Made by a program: the position numbers and the translations under genes. Positions 44,064 to 52,487 of a stretch of 64,000 nt of DNA are shown piece by piece. Under the pieces are notes generated by a model. It saw nothing but the letters and a program-made list of their open reading frames with translations. It was not told the origin of the DNA and did no database searches. How positions within the stretch are numbered: position 1 is the stretch's first letter; each line of letters begins with the position of its first letter. This DNA is from Acidocella aquatica (GTDB lineage Bacteria > Pseudomonadota > Alphaproteobacteria > Acetobacterales > Acetobacteraceae), in the NCBI RefSeq assembly GCF_030160635.1, contig NZ_BSOS01000013.1, positions 62,001-126,000 of the forward strand. The letters are read 5' to 3'.

Positions 44064-46709
44064 CTACGCGATCCGTTGCAGCGCCGCATCCAGCCGCGCC
44101 ACCTCGGCCGAGAAACTCTCCTTGCGCTCCCTGTGTTCTTCCAAAATCGCCTCCGGCGCGCGGCTGACGAAATCGGCATTGGCGAGTTTCTGCTCCACCT
44201 TCTGCAACTCCGCCGCCGCCTTCGCGCGCGTTGCGGCCAGGCGGGCGCGCTCGGCGGTGAGGTCGATGATCTCGGCCAGCGGCAATACGATGGTCGCCTC
44301 GCCCAGCACCGCCTGCGCGCAACCATGCGGCACCTCGCCGGTCAGCGGACCAAACGCCGAGGCGCGCGCCATGCGCGAGATCGCCTCAAACCATTGCGCC
44401 CCGCGCGTCAGCGTTTCCGCCGCCGCATCCTGCAACAATACCGGCGATTTGATCGAGGGCGGCACATTCATCTCTGAGCGCACGGTCCGCACCTGGGAGA
44501 TAAGGTCGACCACCCATTGCACTTCGGCGCGCGCCGATTCTGGTTCATACACGCCAACCGGCTCCGGCCAGGGCGCATTGATCAACGAATATTGCGGCCC
44601 GTAGCCGAAATGATCCCATAACTCTTCCGTCACGAAGGGGATCAGCGGATGCATCAGCCGCAGCAAAACCCCCAGCACATAGGCGGCAACATCACGAATC
44701 TCCGCCGCATCGGCGCCCGCGAAACCGGGCTTGGCGAATTCGATGAACCAGTCGCACACATCGCCCCAGGCGAAGCGGTAGCAGGCCTGCGCGTAATCAT
44801 TCGGGCGGAAGGCATCCAGCGCTTCGGTTGCGGATCGTATCGCCGCATTGGCTTTGACAAGTATCCAGCGCGACAGTGGAAGCTGTGCCGCCTCGGGTGA
44901 AAAATCCGGGTTCGGCTTGACGCCGTTCATCTCCAAAAACCGCGCGGCGTTCCATATCTTGGTGATAAATCCACGGTTATTTTCAACAATCTTGGCGCCG
45001 AGCTTCACATCGCGCCCCTGCCCGGCCGCCGCCGCCACCGAGTAGCGCAGCGCATCCGTGCCGTAAGCCTCGATCAGGTTGAGCGGATCGATGACATTGC
45101 CCTTCGACTTGGACATTTTCTGTCCCTTCTCGTCACGCACCAGGCCATGGATATACACGGTGCGGAAGGGAACATCGCCCATGAAGTGAAGACCCATCAT
45201 CATCATCCGGGCCACCCAGAAGAAGATGATGTCAAAGCCCGTCACCAGCGTGTCGGTCGGGTAGTATTTCGCAAGCTCGGGCGTCTGTTCGGGCCAGCCG
45301 AGGGTTGAGAACGGCCACAGCGCCGAGGAGAACCATGTGTCCAGCACATCCTCATCCTGCGTCAGCACCACACCTTCGCCGGCCTGCGCCTGCGCTTGCG
45401 CCTCAGAGCGCGCCACATAAACCGCGCCATCCGGCCCGTACCACGCCGGTATGCGATGCCCCCACCAGAGCTGGCGCGAGATGCACCAGGGCTGAATGTC
45501 GCGCATCCAGGCAAAGAACGTGTTCTCCCACTGCTGCGGCACGAATTTAATCGCACCACTTTCCACCGCCGCAATCGCCGGCTGCGCCAGCACACCGGCG
45601 TTGCAATACCATTGCGTGGTCAACAGCGGCTCAATCGGCACGCCCGAACGGTCGCCATGCGGCACCGCATGCGGGTGTGGCTTTGTCTCCGCCAGCACCT
45701 CAAGCCGCTCCAGCTCGGCCACAATCACTTTGCGCGCGGCAAAACGCTCCATGCCTTCCAGGCTGCGCACGAATTCCGGCATCTCGCCCAACTCGGCGAG
45801 CGTGATGCGCCCCTGGCGGTCGAGAATCGAGGGGGTGGCCAGCCCGTGCCGCCTGCCTACCTCAAAATCGTTGAAATCATGCGCCGGGGTGATCTTCACA
45901 GCGCCCGTGCCCTTCTCAGGGTCGGCGTAGTCATCGGCGATAATCGGGATCCGCCGCCCGGTCAGCGGCAGGATCACATGCTTGCCGACCAACCCGTAAT
46001 AACGCGCGTTTTCGCCGTGCACCGCCACGGCGGTATCGCCCAGCATGGTCTCCGGCCGCGTCGTCGCCACCACAATCTCGCCGCCGCCCTCAACCGGGTA
46101 GCGGATATGCCACAGATGCCCCTTCACATCCCGGGTCTCAACCTCAAGGTCGGAGATCGCGGTCTGCAGCGCCGGGTCCCAGTTCACCAGGCGCTTATCC
46201 TGATATATCAGCCCTTCCTCATGCAGGCGCACGAACACCTCGCGCACCGCGACCGAGAGCCCCTCATCCATGGTGAAACGCTCACGCGCCCAATCGGGCG
46301 AGGCGCCCAGGCGGCGCAGCTGCTGCGTAATCGCCCCGCCGGACTCTTCCTTCCATTGCCACACGCGCGAGAGAAACGTCTCGCGCCCGAGCGCCTTGCG
46401 GGTGGTCTTTTCCTTGTCCAACAGGCGCTCCACCACCATCTGCGTGGCGATGCCCGCATGGTCGGTGCCCGGCTGCCAGAGCACATCGCGCCCCTGCATA
46501 CGCCGGTAGCGCACGAAAATATCCTGCAAGGTCATGGTCAGCGCATGGCCCACATGCAGGCTGCCGGTCACATTCGGCGGCGGGATCATGATGCTGTAGG
46601 GAGCCGCTTTGCCGAGCGGCGCGGCCGCGAACGCCCCGGATTGCTCCCAGCCGCTATAGAGCCGTGCCTCAGCCGAGGCCGGCTCGAAATGTTTATCCAA
46701 CGTGGTCAA
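44064..46709 (-). CDS. valS: Valyl-tRNA synthetase
   Basis: 881 residues, class I. HIGH motif in PPPNVTGSLHVGHALTMT, KMSKS in KMSKSKGNVIDPLNL, the CP1 editing domain between, the anticodon-binding domain, and the C-terminal coiled coil from about 820 (ARLAATRAKAAAELQKVEQ). It charges tRNA-Val and edits Thr. No T-box or leader peptide is visible. Last gene of the pcm-tolC-popZ-valS unit. Confidence 0.97.
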   Translation of the reverse strand: MTTLDKHFEPASAEARLYSGWEQSGAFAAAPLGKAAPYSIMIPPPNVTGSLHVGHALTMTLQDIFVRYRRMQGRDVLWQPGTDHAGIATQMVVERLLDKEKTTRKALGRETFLSRVWQWKEESGGAITQQLRRLGASPDWARERFTMDEGLSVAVREVFVRLHEEGLIYQDKRLVNWDPALQTAISDLEVETRDVKGHLWHIRYPVEGGGEIVVATTRPETMLGDTAVAVHGENARYYGLVGKHVILPLTGRRIPIIADDYADPEKGTGAVKITPAHDFNDFEVGRRHGLATPSILDRQGRITLAELGEMPEFVRSLEGMERFAARKVIVAELERLEVLAETKPHPHAVPHGDRSGVPIEPLLTTQWYCNAGVLAQPAIAAVESGAIKFVPQQWENTFFAWMRDIQPWCISRQLWWGHRIPAWYGPDGAVYVARSEAQAQAQAGEGVVLTQDEDVLDTWFSSALWPFSTLGWPEQTPELAKYYPTDTLVTGFDIIFFWVARMMMMGLHFMGDVPFRTVYIHGLVRDEKGQKMSKSKGNVIDPLNLIEAYGTDALRYSVAAAAGQGRDVKLGAKIVENNRGFITKIWNAARFLEMNGVKPNPDFSPEAAQLPLSRWILVKANAAIRSATEALDAFRPNDYAQACYRFAWGDVCDWFIEFAKPGFAGADAAEIRDVAAYVLGVLLRLMHPLIPFVTEELWDHFGYGPQYSLINAPWPEPVGVYEPESARAEVQWVVDLISQVRTVRSEMNVPPSIKSPVLLQDAAAETLTRGAQWFEAISRMARASAFGPLTGEVPHGCAQAVLGEATIVLPLAEIIDLTAERARLAATRAKAAAELQKVEQKLANADFVSRAPEAILEEHRERKESFSAEVARLDAALQRIA

Positions 46710-46739
46710 GACAAATCCTTAGAATAAAATGCGTCAGCT

Positions 46740-47348
46740 TCAGGTGCGGTCGATCACGCGCTTGATCTCGGCCCGAACGACCCGTTCAACCAGACTCGGC
46801 AATTGCGTATCCAGCCATGCCTTCAGCACCGGCTTGATCTCCTCGCGGACCAGATCCTCAATGGTGATGCCGCCCCGGCTCACCGCCACGGCGCGCTCGG
46901 TGCTGATGCTGTGGACCAGCGTACCGATGGTGTTCGCAATCGAATTCGTGGCCTCATCGCCAACCAGACCTTTGGGGATTTGTACGTTGTTTTCCATCAA
47001 GCCTTCCTCTTCCGGTTCCAGGTTATAAGCAGCGCCCTGCCCGCCAGAGGGGGGCTGGTACATGTTCAGCTCGCGCTCCCGCTCAGGCGGAAACACGGTT
47101 TGCTCGGAGCGGCCGGCCTGTTCATTGGTGCCATCTGCCTTGGCAACGGCTGGCCCGGCCGGGGGTTGCACCGCCAGCATCGACGCATCGAGCTGGAGCA
47201 CGTCGTCTTCCTGGTCCTCCTCCTGGGAACTCTGGTTTTCGCCCTCCTCACGGAGGATGCGGCGGATCGACGCCTGGATCTCTTCCATCGAAGGCTCAGC
47301 GCCGCCACCGGCTCCTGAGTTATTAAAATCGTTGCTGCTGTCACTCAT
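46740..47348 (-). CDS. popZ: PopZ-like polar organising protein (DUF2497)
   Basis: 202 residues. The N-terminal PSMEEIQASIRRILREE is the PopZ client-binding helix, a middle acidic/Pro-rich disordered region follows, and the C-terminal GGITIEDLVREEIKPVLKAW with DTQLPSLVERVV is the oligomerisation region. PopZ forms polar condensates that anchor the chromosome origin through ParB and recruit cell-cycle regulators. The position before valS is conserved in alphaproteobacteria. Start chosen at MSDSSNDF; another in-frame ATG lies five codons upstream. Confidence 0.88.
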   Translation of the reverse strand: MSDSSNDFNNSGAGGGAEPSMEEIQASIRRILREEGENQSSQEEDQEDDVLQLDASMLAVQPPAGPAVAKADGTNEQAGRSEQTVFPPERERELNMYQPPSGGQGAAYNLEPEEEGLMENNVQIPKGLVGDEATNSIANTIGTLVHSISTERAVAVSRGGITIEDLVREEIKPVLKAWLDTQLPSLVERVVRAEIKRVIDRT

Positions 47349-47359
47349 CATGTCATCTT

Positions 47360-48871
47360 TCAATGAGCAGATGAACCTTGGGGCTCATCCGCTATCTCAG
47401 GAGCCGTGCTGGCGGTTAGCAAGCTACCGTCAGGCGCAACCCCAGCCTCTTCATCAGCCGCCTCTCCGGTGCCAAAACCGGCATATTTAACAGATTTATA
47501 GTATTTAAGGTCATTATACTGGTCTACGGGCAATCCTAGGTCGGTTGCGGTGAGCCGGCCGATCGCCGCCGCCACCGTGTATGAATTATTAACAAGTGTT
47601 GATATATTCTGGACCTGTTGTACCTGAGAATTCAACAACAATTGTTGGGCGTTCAACACATCGAGTGTCGTGCGCGTGCCGACCAGGTCCTCGCGCTCGG
47701 TGCCGTCGAGCGCGATGGCGTTGGCCTTGATCTCGGCATTCGTGCTCATAATGGCATCACGCGCGGCCATCAGCCCCACCCAGGCCTGGGTCGCCTGCGC
47801 ATAGGAGGTTCGCTGGGCGTCGAGAATTCCTGCAAAAGCCTGCTGTTCCTTGGCCCGCGCCTGCCGGATCGCCGAATATTCCGCCCCGCCCTGATACAAC
47901 GGCACGGTCAATTGCCCGAGCACCGAACCGCCCGTGAGGCGCGTGTTCGGCCCGGCTGCCCCCTGCTGGCTATAGGCGGAAGCCTGCACCGAGAGCTGCG
48001 GCAGCAGCGCGGAATAAGCCACGTCCACCGCATCCTTGCCCGCGGCGTCGTTGAACTCAGCGGCGATCACATTTGGGTTATTGGCCAGCGCGGCGGCGGC
48101 GGCCTGCTCCTTGGAGGAAACCGGCAGCGCCAGCGGCTGCGGCGGCACCAGCGACGCCGATGGATAGTCCCCCACCAGCTGGCGGAAATTCTCCTTGGCA
48201 ATCTGCAGATTGCCATCCGCGACCTCGACCTGCTCCTTGGCCGCCGCAAGCGCCGCCTGCGCCTGCGCCACCGAGGTCAGCGTTATCTCGCCGACGTTGA
48301 ACTGCTCAACAGTCGCCTTCAACTGCTGCTCCAGCACATTCTGGTCGCTCTGGTCGAGCGCCAGCACCTGCCGGTCGGTAATCACGGTGACATAGGCGCT
48401 GACCACGTTGAGAAACACGGTCTGCTCGGTGGCGAGCAGCTGCGCGCGCGCGGCGTAAACGCTGTTTTTGGCCTGGCGGGTTGAATCGATGACTTTTCCG
48501 CCGGAATAGATCGGCTGCGTCACCTGCACCTGGCCGACCAGCTGGTCGCGGTTCTGGGTAACTTTATAGCTGCCATCAGCGGGCTTGCCCGGAACACTGG
48601 GCAACACCTCGGTCCCCGTCAGCCGCCCCGCCGTGGCGCCAACCGTCACCGTCGGCCGCCAGCCGGAGAGCGCTGTGGGCACCTGCTCATCCGTGGCGCG
48701 CAAAGCGGCACGCTGCGCCTGCAAGGTCGCGTTATTGTCATAGGCTTCGCTCAGCGCCTGGGTGAGCGTTTGCGGCCCATCAGCCCATACGGCGCGCGGC
48801 AGCAGAACCATGCCCGCGCTCATCGCAAGGCCGGCAAGAAGCATGGAGCGCATCGAAGTAAATCCGTTCAT
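47360..48871 (-). CDS. tolC: TolC family outer-membrane efflux protein
   Basis: 503 residues with a signal peptide (SMLLAGLAMSAGMVLLPRAV, cleavage after WAD-A region). Two outer-membrane efflux repeats follow, including TLTQALSEAYDNNATLQAQR, QVTQPIYSGGKV, and the second QLTVPLYQGGAEYSAIRQA with EDLVGTRTTLDVLNAQQ. It forms the trimeric exit duct for type I secretion and RND pumps. It could serve type I export, but no partner ABC or fusion protein is nearby. Between pcm and popZ in one operon. Confidence 0.94.
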   Translation of the reverse strand: MNGFTSMRSMLLAGLAMSAGMVLLPRAVWADGPQTLTQALSEAYDNNATLQAQRAALRATDEQVPTALSGWRPTVTVGATAGRLTGTEVLPSVPGKPADGSYKVTQNRDQLVGQVQVTQPIYSGGKVIDSTRQAKNSVYAARAQLLATEQTVFLNVVSAYVTVITDRQVLALDQSDQNVLEQQLKATVEQFNVGEITLTSVAQAQAALAAAKEQVEVADGNLQIAKENFRQLVGDYPSASLVPPQPLALPVSSKEQAAAAALANNPNVIAAEFNDAAGKDAVDVAYSALLPQLSVQASAYSQQGAAGPNTRLTGGSVLGQLTVPLYQGGAEYSAIRQARAKEQQAFAGILDAQRTSYAQATQAWVGLMAARDAIMSTNAEIKANAIALDGTEREDLVGTRTTLDVLNAQQLLLNSQVQQVQNISTLVNNSYTVAAAIGRLTATDLGLPVDQYNDLKYYKSVKYAGFGTGEAADEEAGVAPDGSLLTASTAPEIADEPQGSSAH

Positions 48872-48873
48872 AA

Positions 48874-49530
48874 TCAGAGACTAAAGGCAGGCGCGCGGCG
48901 GAAGGCCGGCAGTATGCGCGCTGTGCAATCAAACGCCCGCACTGTCACGAATTCCTTGCCCACCGCTTCGGCGCTAACCGCCCGGCCAAGCCCCCCCGGC
49001 TCATCGCCATCAGCCAGAATGGCGACAACACGCCCCCCAGGCGCCAATTGAGACGCAAAATTTTCTGGAATTGCGGGAACCGCGCCTTCAATCACAATCA
49101 CGTCATAAGGGCCGCCAGCGGGGTAGCCCGCCGCCAGCGGCGCGCAAACCGATTCGACCTCAGGCGCATATTGCGCCAGCGCCCCGCCTTGCAGCCGCGC
49201 CTCTTCCTCCAGCGCCACCACCCGCGCGCCGCAGGCCGCCAGCACCGCGGCCAGATAGCCGCTGCCCGCCCCCACCACCAGCACTTCGGCGGGATTATTC
49301 GCCAGCACCAGCTGCGCCAGCCGCGCGGTCACCAGCGGCGATGCCAAAAACCGCCCCTGCCCCAGGTCTATATCCGTGTCGGCATAGGCAAGCGCCCCGG
49401 CAGGCGCGAACGCCTCGCGCGGCAAGCTCCGCATGGCCTCAATCACCCTCGGGTCGCTCACCTGATTCGGCCTGACCTGACCGTCCACCATCTTATTACG
49501 TGCGATATCCTGGGTGGCTGGCTGCGTCAT
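48874..49530 (-). CDS. pcm: Protein-L-isoaspartate O-methyltransferase family protein
   Basis: 218 residues. Family blocks: MVDGQVRPNQVSDPRVIEAM near the N-terminus, AYADTDIDLGQGRFLASP, and SAM motif I EVLVVGAGSGYLAAVLAACG. The alphaproteobacterial form before tolC keeps the fold but differs from classic Pcm, so repair of isoaspartate is inferred. AGAAGG lies five bases before the ATG at 49530, and a good promoter precedes it. Confidence 0.88.
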   Translation of the reverse strand: MTQPATQDIARNKMVDGQVRPNQVSDPRVIEAMRSLPREAFAPAGALAYADTDIDLGQGRFLASPLVTARLAQLVLANNPAEVLVVGAGSGYLAAVLAACGARVVALEEEARLQGGALAQYAPEVESVCAPLAAGYPAGGPYDVIVIEGAVPAIPENFASQLAPGGRVVAILADGDEPGGLGRAVSAEAVGKEFVTVRAFDCTARILPAFRRAPAFSL

Positions 49531-49562
49531 ATAGACCTTCTCTCTCAACTGATTACGCGCGC

Positions 49563-49592
49563 TATATAGCGGTCACGAGGGGGATAACTCAA
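49563..49592 (-). promoter_or_regulatory. Promoter of the pcm-tolC-popZ-valS operon
   Basis: TTGAGT (49592-49587) and TATATA (49568-49563) are 18 bases apart on the minus strand, 33 bases upstream of the pcm ATG. Confidence 0.6.
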
Positions 49593-49621
49593 CCGCGGCG
49601 GCAAATAAGACGCCTCATGGC

Positions 49622-49650
49622 TTGACCGGAAGCGGCGGGCCGGGGATATA
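49622..49650 (+). promoter_or_regulatory. Promoter of tRNA-Cys
   Basis: TTGACC (49622-49627) and GATATA (49645-49650) are separated by 17 bases. The mature tRNA starts 17 bases after the -10. Confidence 0.65.
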
Positions 49651-49666
49651 CAGCGCCACACCCCAG

Positions 49667-49740
49667 GGTCCGGTGGCAGAGTGGTGATGTAGCGGACTGC
49701 AAATCCGCGTATGCCGGTTCGATTCCGGCCCGGACCTCCA
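49667..49740 (+). tRNA. tRNA-Cys (GCA anticodon)
   Basis: A full cloverleaf of 74 bases. The acceptor stem GGTCCGG pairs with CCGGACC; the D-loop region is GCAGAGTGGTGATGTAGC, the anticodon loop ACTGCAAAT shows GCA, and the T-arm is GCCGGTTCGATTCCGGC. U73 discriminator, a cysteine identity element, is followed by an encoded CCA. Confidence 0.95.
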
Positions 49741-49806
49741 GCAACGCGCGGCGGGCGCCTTTCAACCGGCATTGCTAAACGGTAAATGATTCATTACCAA
49801 ACTTAC

Positions 49807-50019
49807 ATGAAAATTGTACCATTTTGTACTGACCGCCGCGGCGTAACCTCGATCGAGTATGCAATACTGGCATCGCTGATCGCGGTCGTCATCATTTCCT
49901 CCGTCACTTTGCTGGGCAAAGGTGTCAGCGCAACATTCAACAGCGTCGACACCGCATTCACCGCGGCCACCGCCCCCGCCGCGCCTATCGCGCCCAGGCC
50001 GCCAACCACTATTGACTAA
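49807..50019 (+). CDS. Flp family type IVb pilin
   Basis: 70 residues. The prepilin-peptidase site is in DRRGVTSIEYAILA (cleavage after Gly, Glu at +5), followed by a hydrophobic helix (SLIAVVIISSVTLLG) and a short Ala/Pro tail. Such pilins are assembled by the Tad/Cpa system, but no tad genes are here. An in-frame ATG at 49786 would add seven residues; neither start has a clear Shine-Dalgarno. It sits just after tRNA-Cys. Confidence 0.85.
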   Translation: MKIVPFCTDRRGVTSIEYAILASLIAVVIISSVTLLGKGVSATFNSVDTAFTAATAPAAPIAPRPPTTID

Positions 50020-50050
50020 CCCATCACCGCGCGCCCCGGCGAGACGGAAT

Positions 50051-50605
50051 TTAAGCGGGTTTGCGGAGCCGTGACGCGAAAACTTTGCGCAACTTGGTGA
50101 TTTTTGGGGCGATGACGGCGTTGCAATAGCCCGAATAAGGGTTGCGGGCGAAGTATTGGTCGTGCTCGGGCTCGGCGCGGTAGAAAATCGGCGCGGGGGA
50201 GAGTTCGGTGACGATTTTTTGGCCCCAGGCGCCGGATGATTCGAATTCGGCGATGATTTTTTCAGCCGCGGCCTTTTGGGCGGCATCCGCATAGAAAATG
50301 ACGGAGCGGTATTGGGTGCCGATGTCAGCGCCCTGGCGGTTGAGGGTTGTGGGATCATGAATGGTGAAAAAGACGCGCAGCAAATCCTCAAAGGAGAGGA
50401 TTTCGGGGCGATAAGTGACCTGGACGACCTCGGCATGGCCGGTGGCGCCGGTGCAGACTTGTTTATAGGACGGGTTTGCGATCTGGCCGCCGGCGTAGCC
50501 GGATTGGACGGCGGTGACACCGGCCAGCTCGGTGAAGGCGGCTTCGGTGCACCAGAAGCAGCCGCCGCCCAGAATCGCGGTTTCAGTTTTTGCCGTCTCG
50601 GTCAT
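50051..50605 (-). CDS. msrA: Peptide-methionine (S)-S-oxide reductase
   Basis: 184 residues. The catalytic GCFWC is in AILGGGCFWCTEAAF, with SGYAGGQIANPSYKQVCTG and GHAEVVQVTYRP following. It repairs oxidised methionine. It overlaps the EVE gene by four bases, forming a two-gene unit. Confidence 0.96.
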   Translation of the reverse strand: MTETAKTETAILGGGCFWCTEAAFTELAGVTAVQSGYAGGQIANPSYKQVCTGATGHAEVVQVTYRPEILSFEDLLRVFFTIHDPTTLNRQGADIGTQYRSVIFYADAAQKAAAEKIIAEFESSGAWGQKIVTELSPAPIFYRAEPEHDQYFARNPYSGYCNAVIAPKITKLRKVFASRLRKPA

Positions 50606-51015
50606 TTAACGCCTCCTAATTCACACAATGCTGCCCAGTGTTCGGCGCTCACCGGGGCGACGGAGAGGCGGGAGAGACGGACCAGGGCAAGGTCCTTGAA
50701 CCTGGGGTCGGATTTGATGGTTGCAAGGGAGACCGGGCGCGGGAGCGGTTGGACCGCCTGCATGTCAACACAGACCCAGGCGCCGCTCTCGGCCGTGGGG
50801 TCCGGGTAGGCTTCGGCCACGACTTTAACGATGCCGACAATCTCCTTGCCGATGTTGGAATGGTAGAAAAAGGCCAGATCGCCCTTCTTCATGGCCATCA
50901 GGTTGAGTTTGGCGCTGTGGTTGCGCACGCCGGTCCAGGGTTCCACGCGGTTTTTAACCTGTTGCTCCCAGGAGAAGGCGTCGGGTTCGGATTTTACCAG
51001 CCAGTAGTTTGTCAT
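50602..51015 (-). CDS. EVE domain-containing protein (ThyN1-like)
   Basis: 137 residues covering the whole EVE fold: YWLVKSEPDAFSWEQQ at the start, WTGVRNHSAKLNL, GDLAFFYHSNIGKEIVGIV and KSDPRFKDLALVRLSRLSV. The PUA-like pocket is thought to recognise modified nucleobases. Operon partner of msrA. Substrate here unknown. Confidence 0.92.
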   Translation of the reverse strand: MTNYWLVKSEPDAFSWEQQVKNRVEPWTGVRNHSAKLNLMAMKKGDLAFFYHSNIGKEIVGIVKVVAEAYPDPTAESGAWVCVDMQAVQPLPRPVSLATIKSDPRFKDLALVRLSRLSVAPVSAEHWAALCELGGVK

Positions 51016-51079
51016 GACATTACTGTAATCGGATTCCCGGGCGCTTCAAATCCGGGCGGCAGTGGCCTATTAGACGCGC

Positions 51080-51856
51080 ATGAATGAAAACGTGATGACA
51101 GCCGGTCGCATGAGCAAAACCGGGGCCTGGTTGCATTATTTCGCCAACCCGGGGCGGTTTCTGAGATTTGTGCGCCCTGCCCTGCCCTGGGCGGCGGCCG
51201 TATCCATTGCGCTGACGGTGTTGGGCATCGTGTGGGGATATGCCTTCGCGCCGGCCGATTGGGAGCAGGGGGACGCGGCGCGGATCATGTATGTGCATGT
51301 GCCGGCGGCCTGGGTCGCGATGTCGGGCTATGCGATGCTGGCCGGGGTTTCGTTCTTCTCTATCGTGTGGCGGCATCCGCTGGCTGATTTGGCGGCGGAG
51401 GAGATCGGGCCGGTGGGAGCTGGGTTCACGTTTGTCTGCCTGGTGTCGGGCGCGCTGTGGGGCAAGCCGATGTGGGGGGCCTACTGGGTCTGGGATGCGC
51501 GGCTAACCTCGGTGCTGGTGCTGTTCTTTTTGTATCTGGGGCATATCGCGCTGATCCGCGCGTTTGATAACCCGGCGCACGGGCACAGGGCGGCGGCGAT
51601 TTTGGCGCTGGTCGGGGCGATCAATCTGCCGATTATCGTGTTCTCGGTGCAATGGTGGAATACGCTGCACCAGGGCAACACGATCTCGATTTCCGGCGGC
51701 GCGCGGATTTATGTGACCATGCTGTATCCGCTGCTGATCTCGACGCTGGGGTTTTATTTGAGCTTTCTGACGCTGGTATGCGCGCGGATGTGCGCCGCGA
51801 TCATGGAGCGGCGGACGCGAACGCTGCTGGTGGCGGCGGCGGAGCGCGCGGCATGA
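51080..51856 (+). CDS. ccmC: Heme exporter protein CcmC
   Basis: 258 residues with six membrane helices. The heme-handling tryptophan-rich motif is in WGAYWVWDARLTSVLVLFF, flanked by the His in YVHVPAAW and the later LHQGNTISI. It moves heme to CcmE in System I cytochrome c maturation. First gene of a tightly packed plus-strand operon; ccmA and ccmB are not upstream. Confidence 0.95.
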   Translation: MNENVMTAGRMSKTGAWLHYFANPGRFLRFVRPALPWAAAVSIALTVLGIVWGYAFAPADWEQGDAARIMYVHVPAAWVAMSGYAMLAGVSFFSIVWRHPLADLAAEEIGPVGAGFTFVCLVSGALWGKPMWGAYWVWDARLTSVLVLFFLYLGHIALIRAFDNPAHGHRAAAILALVGAINLPIIVFSVQWWNTLHQGNTISISGGARIYVTMLYPLLISTLGFYLSFLTLVCARMCAAIMERRTRTLLVAAAERAA

Positions 51857-51981
51857 AATACGCGGCTTTTATCGATGGCAGCTACGGCGTCACCGTCGCG
51901 TTTTTGCTGGGCGTGGCCTGGTTGACATTTGCGCGTTACCGCCGCGCCGTGCGGCGCCTGCGCGCGGTGGAGACACGCTGA
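51853..51981 (+). CDS. ccmD: Heme exporter protein CcmD
   Basis: 42 residues: MKYAAFIDGSYGVTVAFLLG then a basic cytoplasmic end (RYRRAVRRLRAVETR). A single membrane helix. It releases holo-CcmE from the CcmABC complex. It overlaps ccmC by four bases and ccmE by one. Confidence 0.9.
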   Translation: MKYAAFIDGSYGVTVAFLLGVAWLTFARYRRAVRRLRAVETR

Positions 51982-52487
51982 TGCGCGGGCCCAAGAAGCG
52001 GCGGCTTTATCTGGTGCTGGCGGTCGGGCTTTGTTTGAGCGCGGCGGTGGGGCTTTCGCTGGCCGCGTTTTCATCGACGCTGACGTTTTTCTTCTCGCCG
52101 CGCGAGGTGATGGCGAAACATCCCGCACCGGGGATGAGCTTCCGGCTCGGCGGGATTGTGCAGGTGGGGACCGTGAAGACCGTGATTGATGCAGGCACGC
52201 CGGTGACCAGTTTCCGGGTGACCGATGGGCAGGCTTCCATCCCCGTGGTGTATAGCGGTTTGCTGCCGGATCTGTTCCGCGAGGGGCAGGGAATTGTGGC
52301 GATCGGCGCGATGAACGGCGGCGGGCAGTTTGCCGCCGATGAAGTGCTGGCCAAGCACGGTTCATCCTACATGCCCAAGGATGTTGAAGAGTCGCTGAAG
52401 AATGCGGGCAAGTGGAACCCGGCCTATGGGCCGGCACCGGCTGCAAGCGAGTGGAATACCATGCAAGTGAAGGGGAGCGGATCGTGA
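51981..52487 (+). CDS. ccmE: Cytochrome c-type biogenesis protein CcmE (heme chaperone)
   Basis: 168 residues. One N-terminal membrane anchor (about 10-28) and a periplasmic OB fold. The heme-binding His is in DEVLAKHGSSYMPKDV; the Tyr four residues later is conserved. It carries heme from CcmC to CcmF. Confidence 0.95.
   Translation: MRGPKKRRLYLVLAVGLCLSAAVGLSLAAFSSTLTFFFSPREVMAKHPAPGMSFRLGGIVQVGTVKTVIDAGTPVTSFRVTDGQASIPVVYSGLLPDLFREGQGIVAIGAMNGGGQFAADEVLAKHGSSYMPKDVEESLKNAGKWNPAYGPAPAASEWNTMQVKGSGS

Noticed and set aside
46710-46739. T-box or attenuator for valS
   Set aside because: Only 30 bases separate popZ and valS, with no leader structure.
51016-51079. Promoter pair for the divergent EVE/msrA and ccm units
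   Set aside because: Only a partial TTGAAG and TACAGT pair with 16-base spacing was visible on the minus strand, and nothing convincing on the plus strand.
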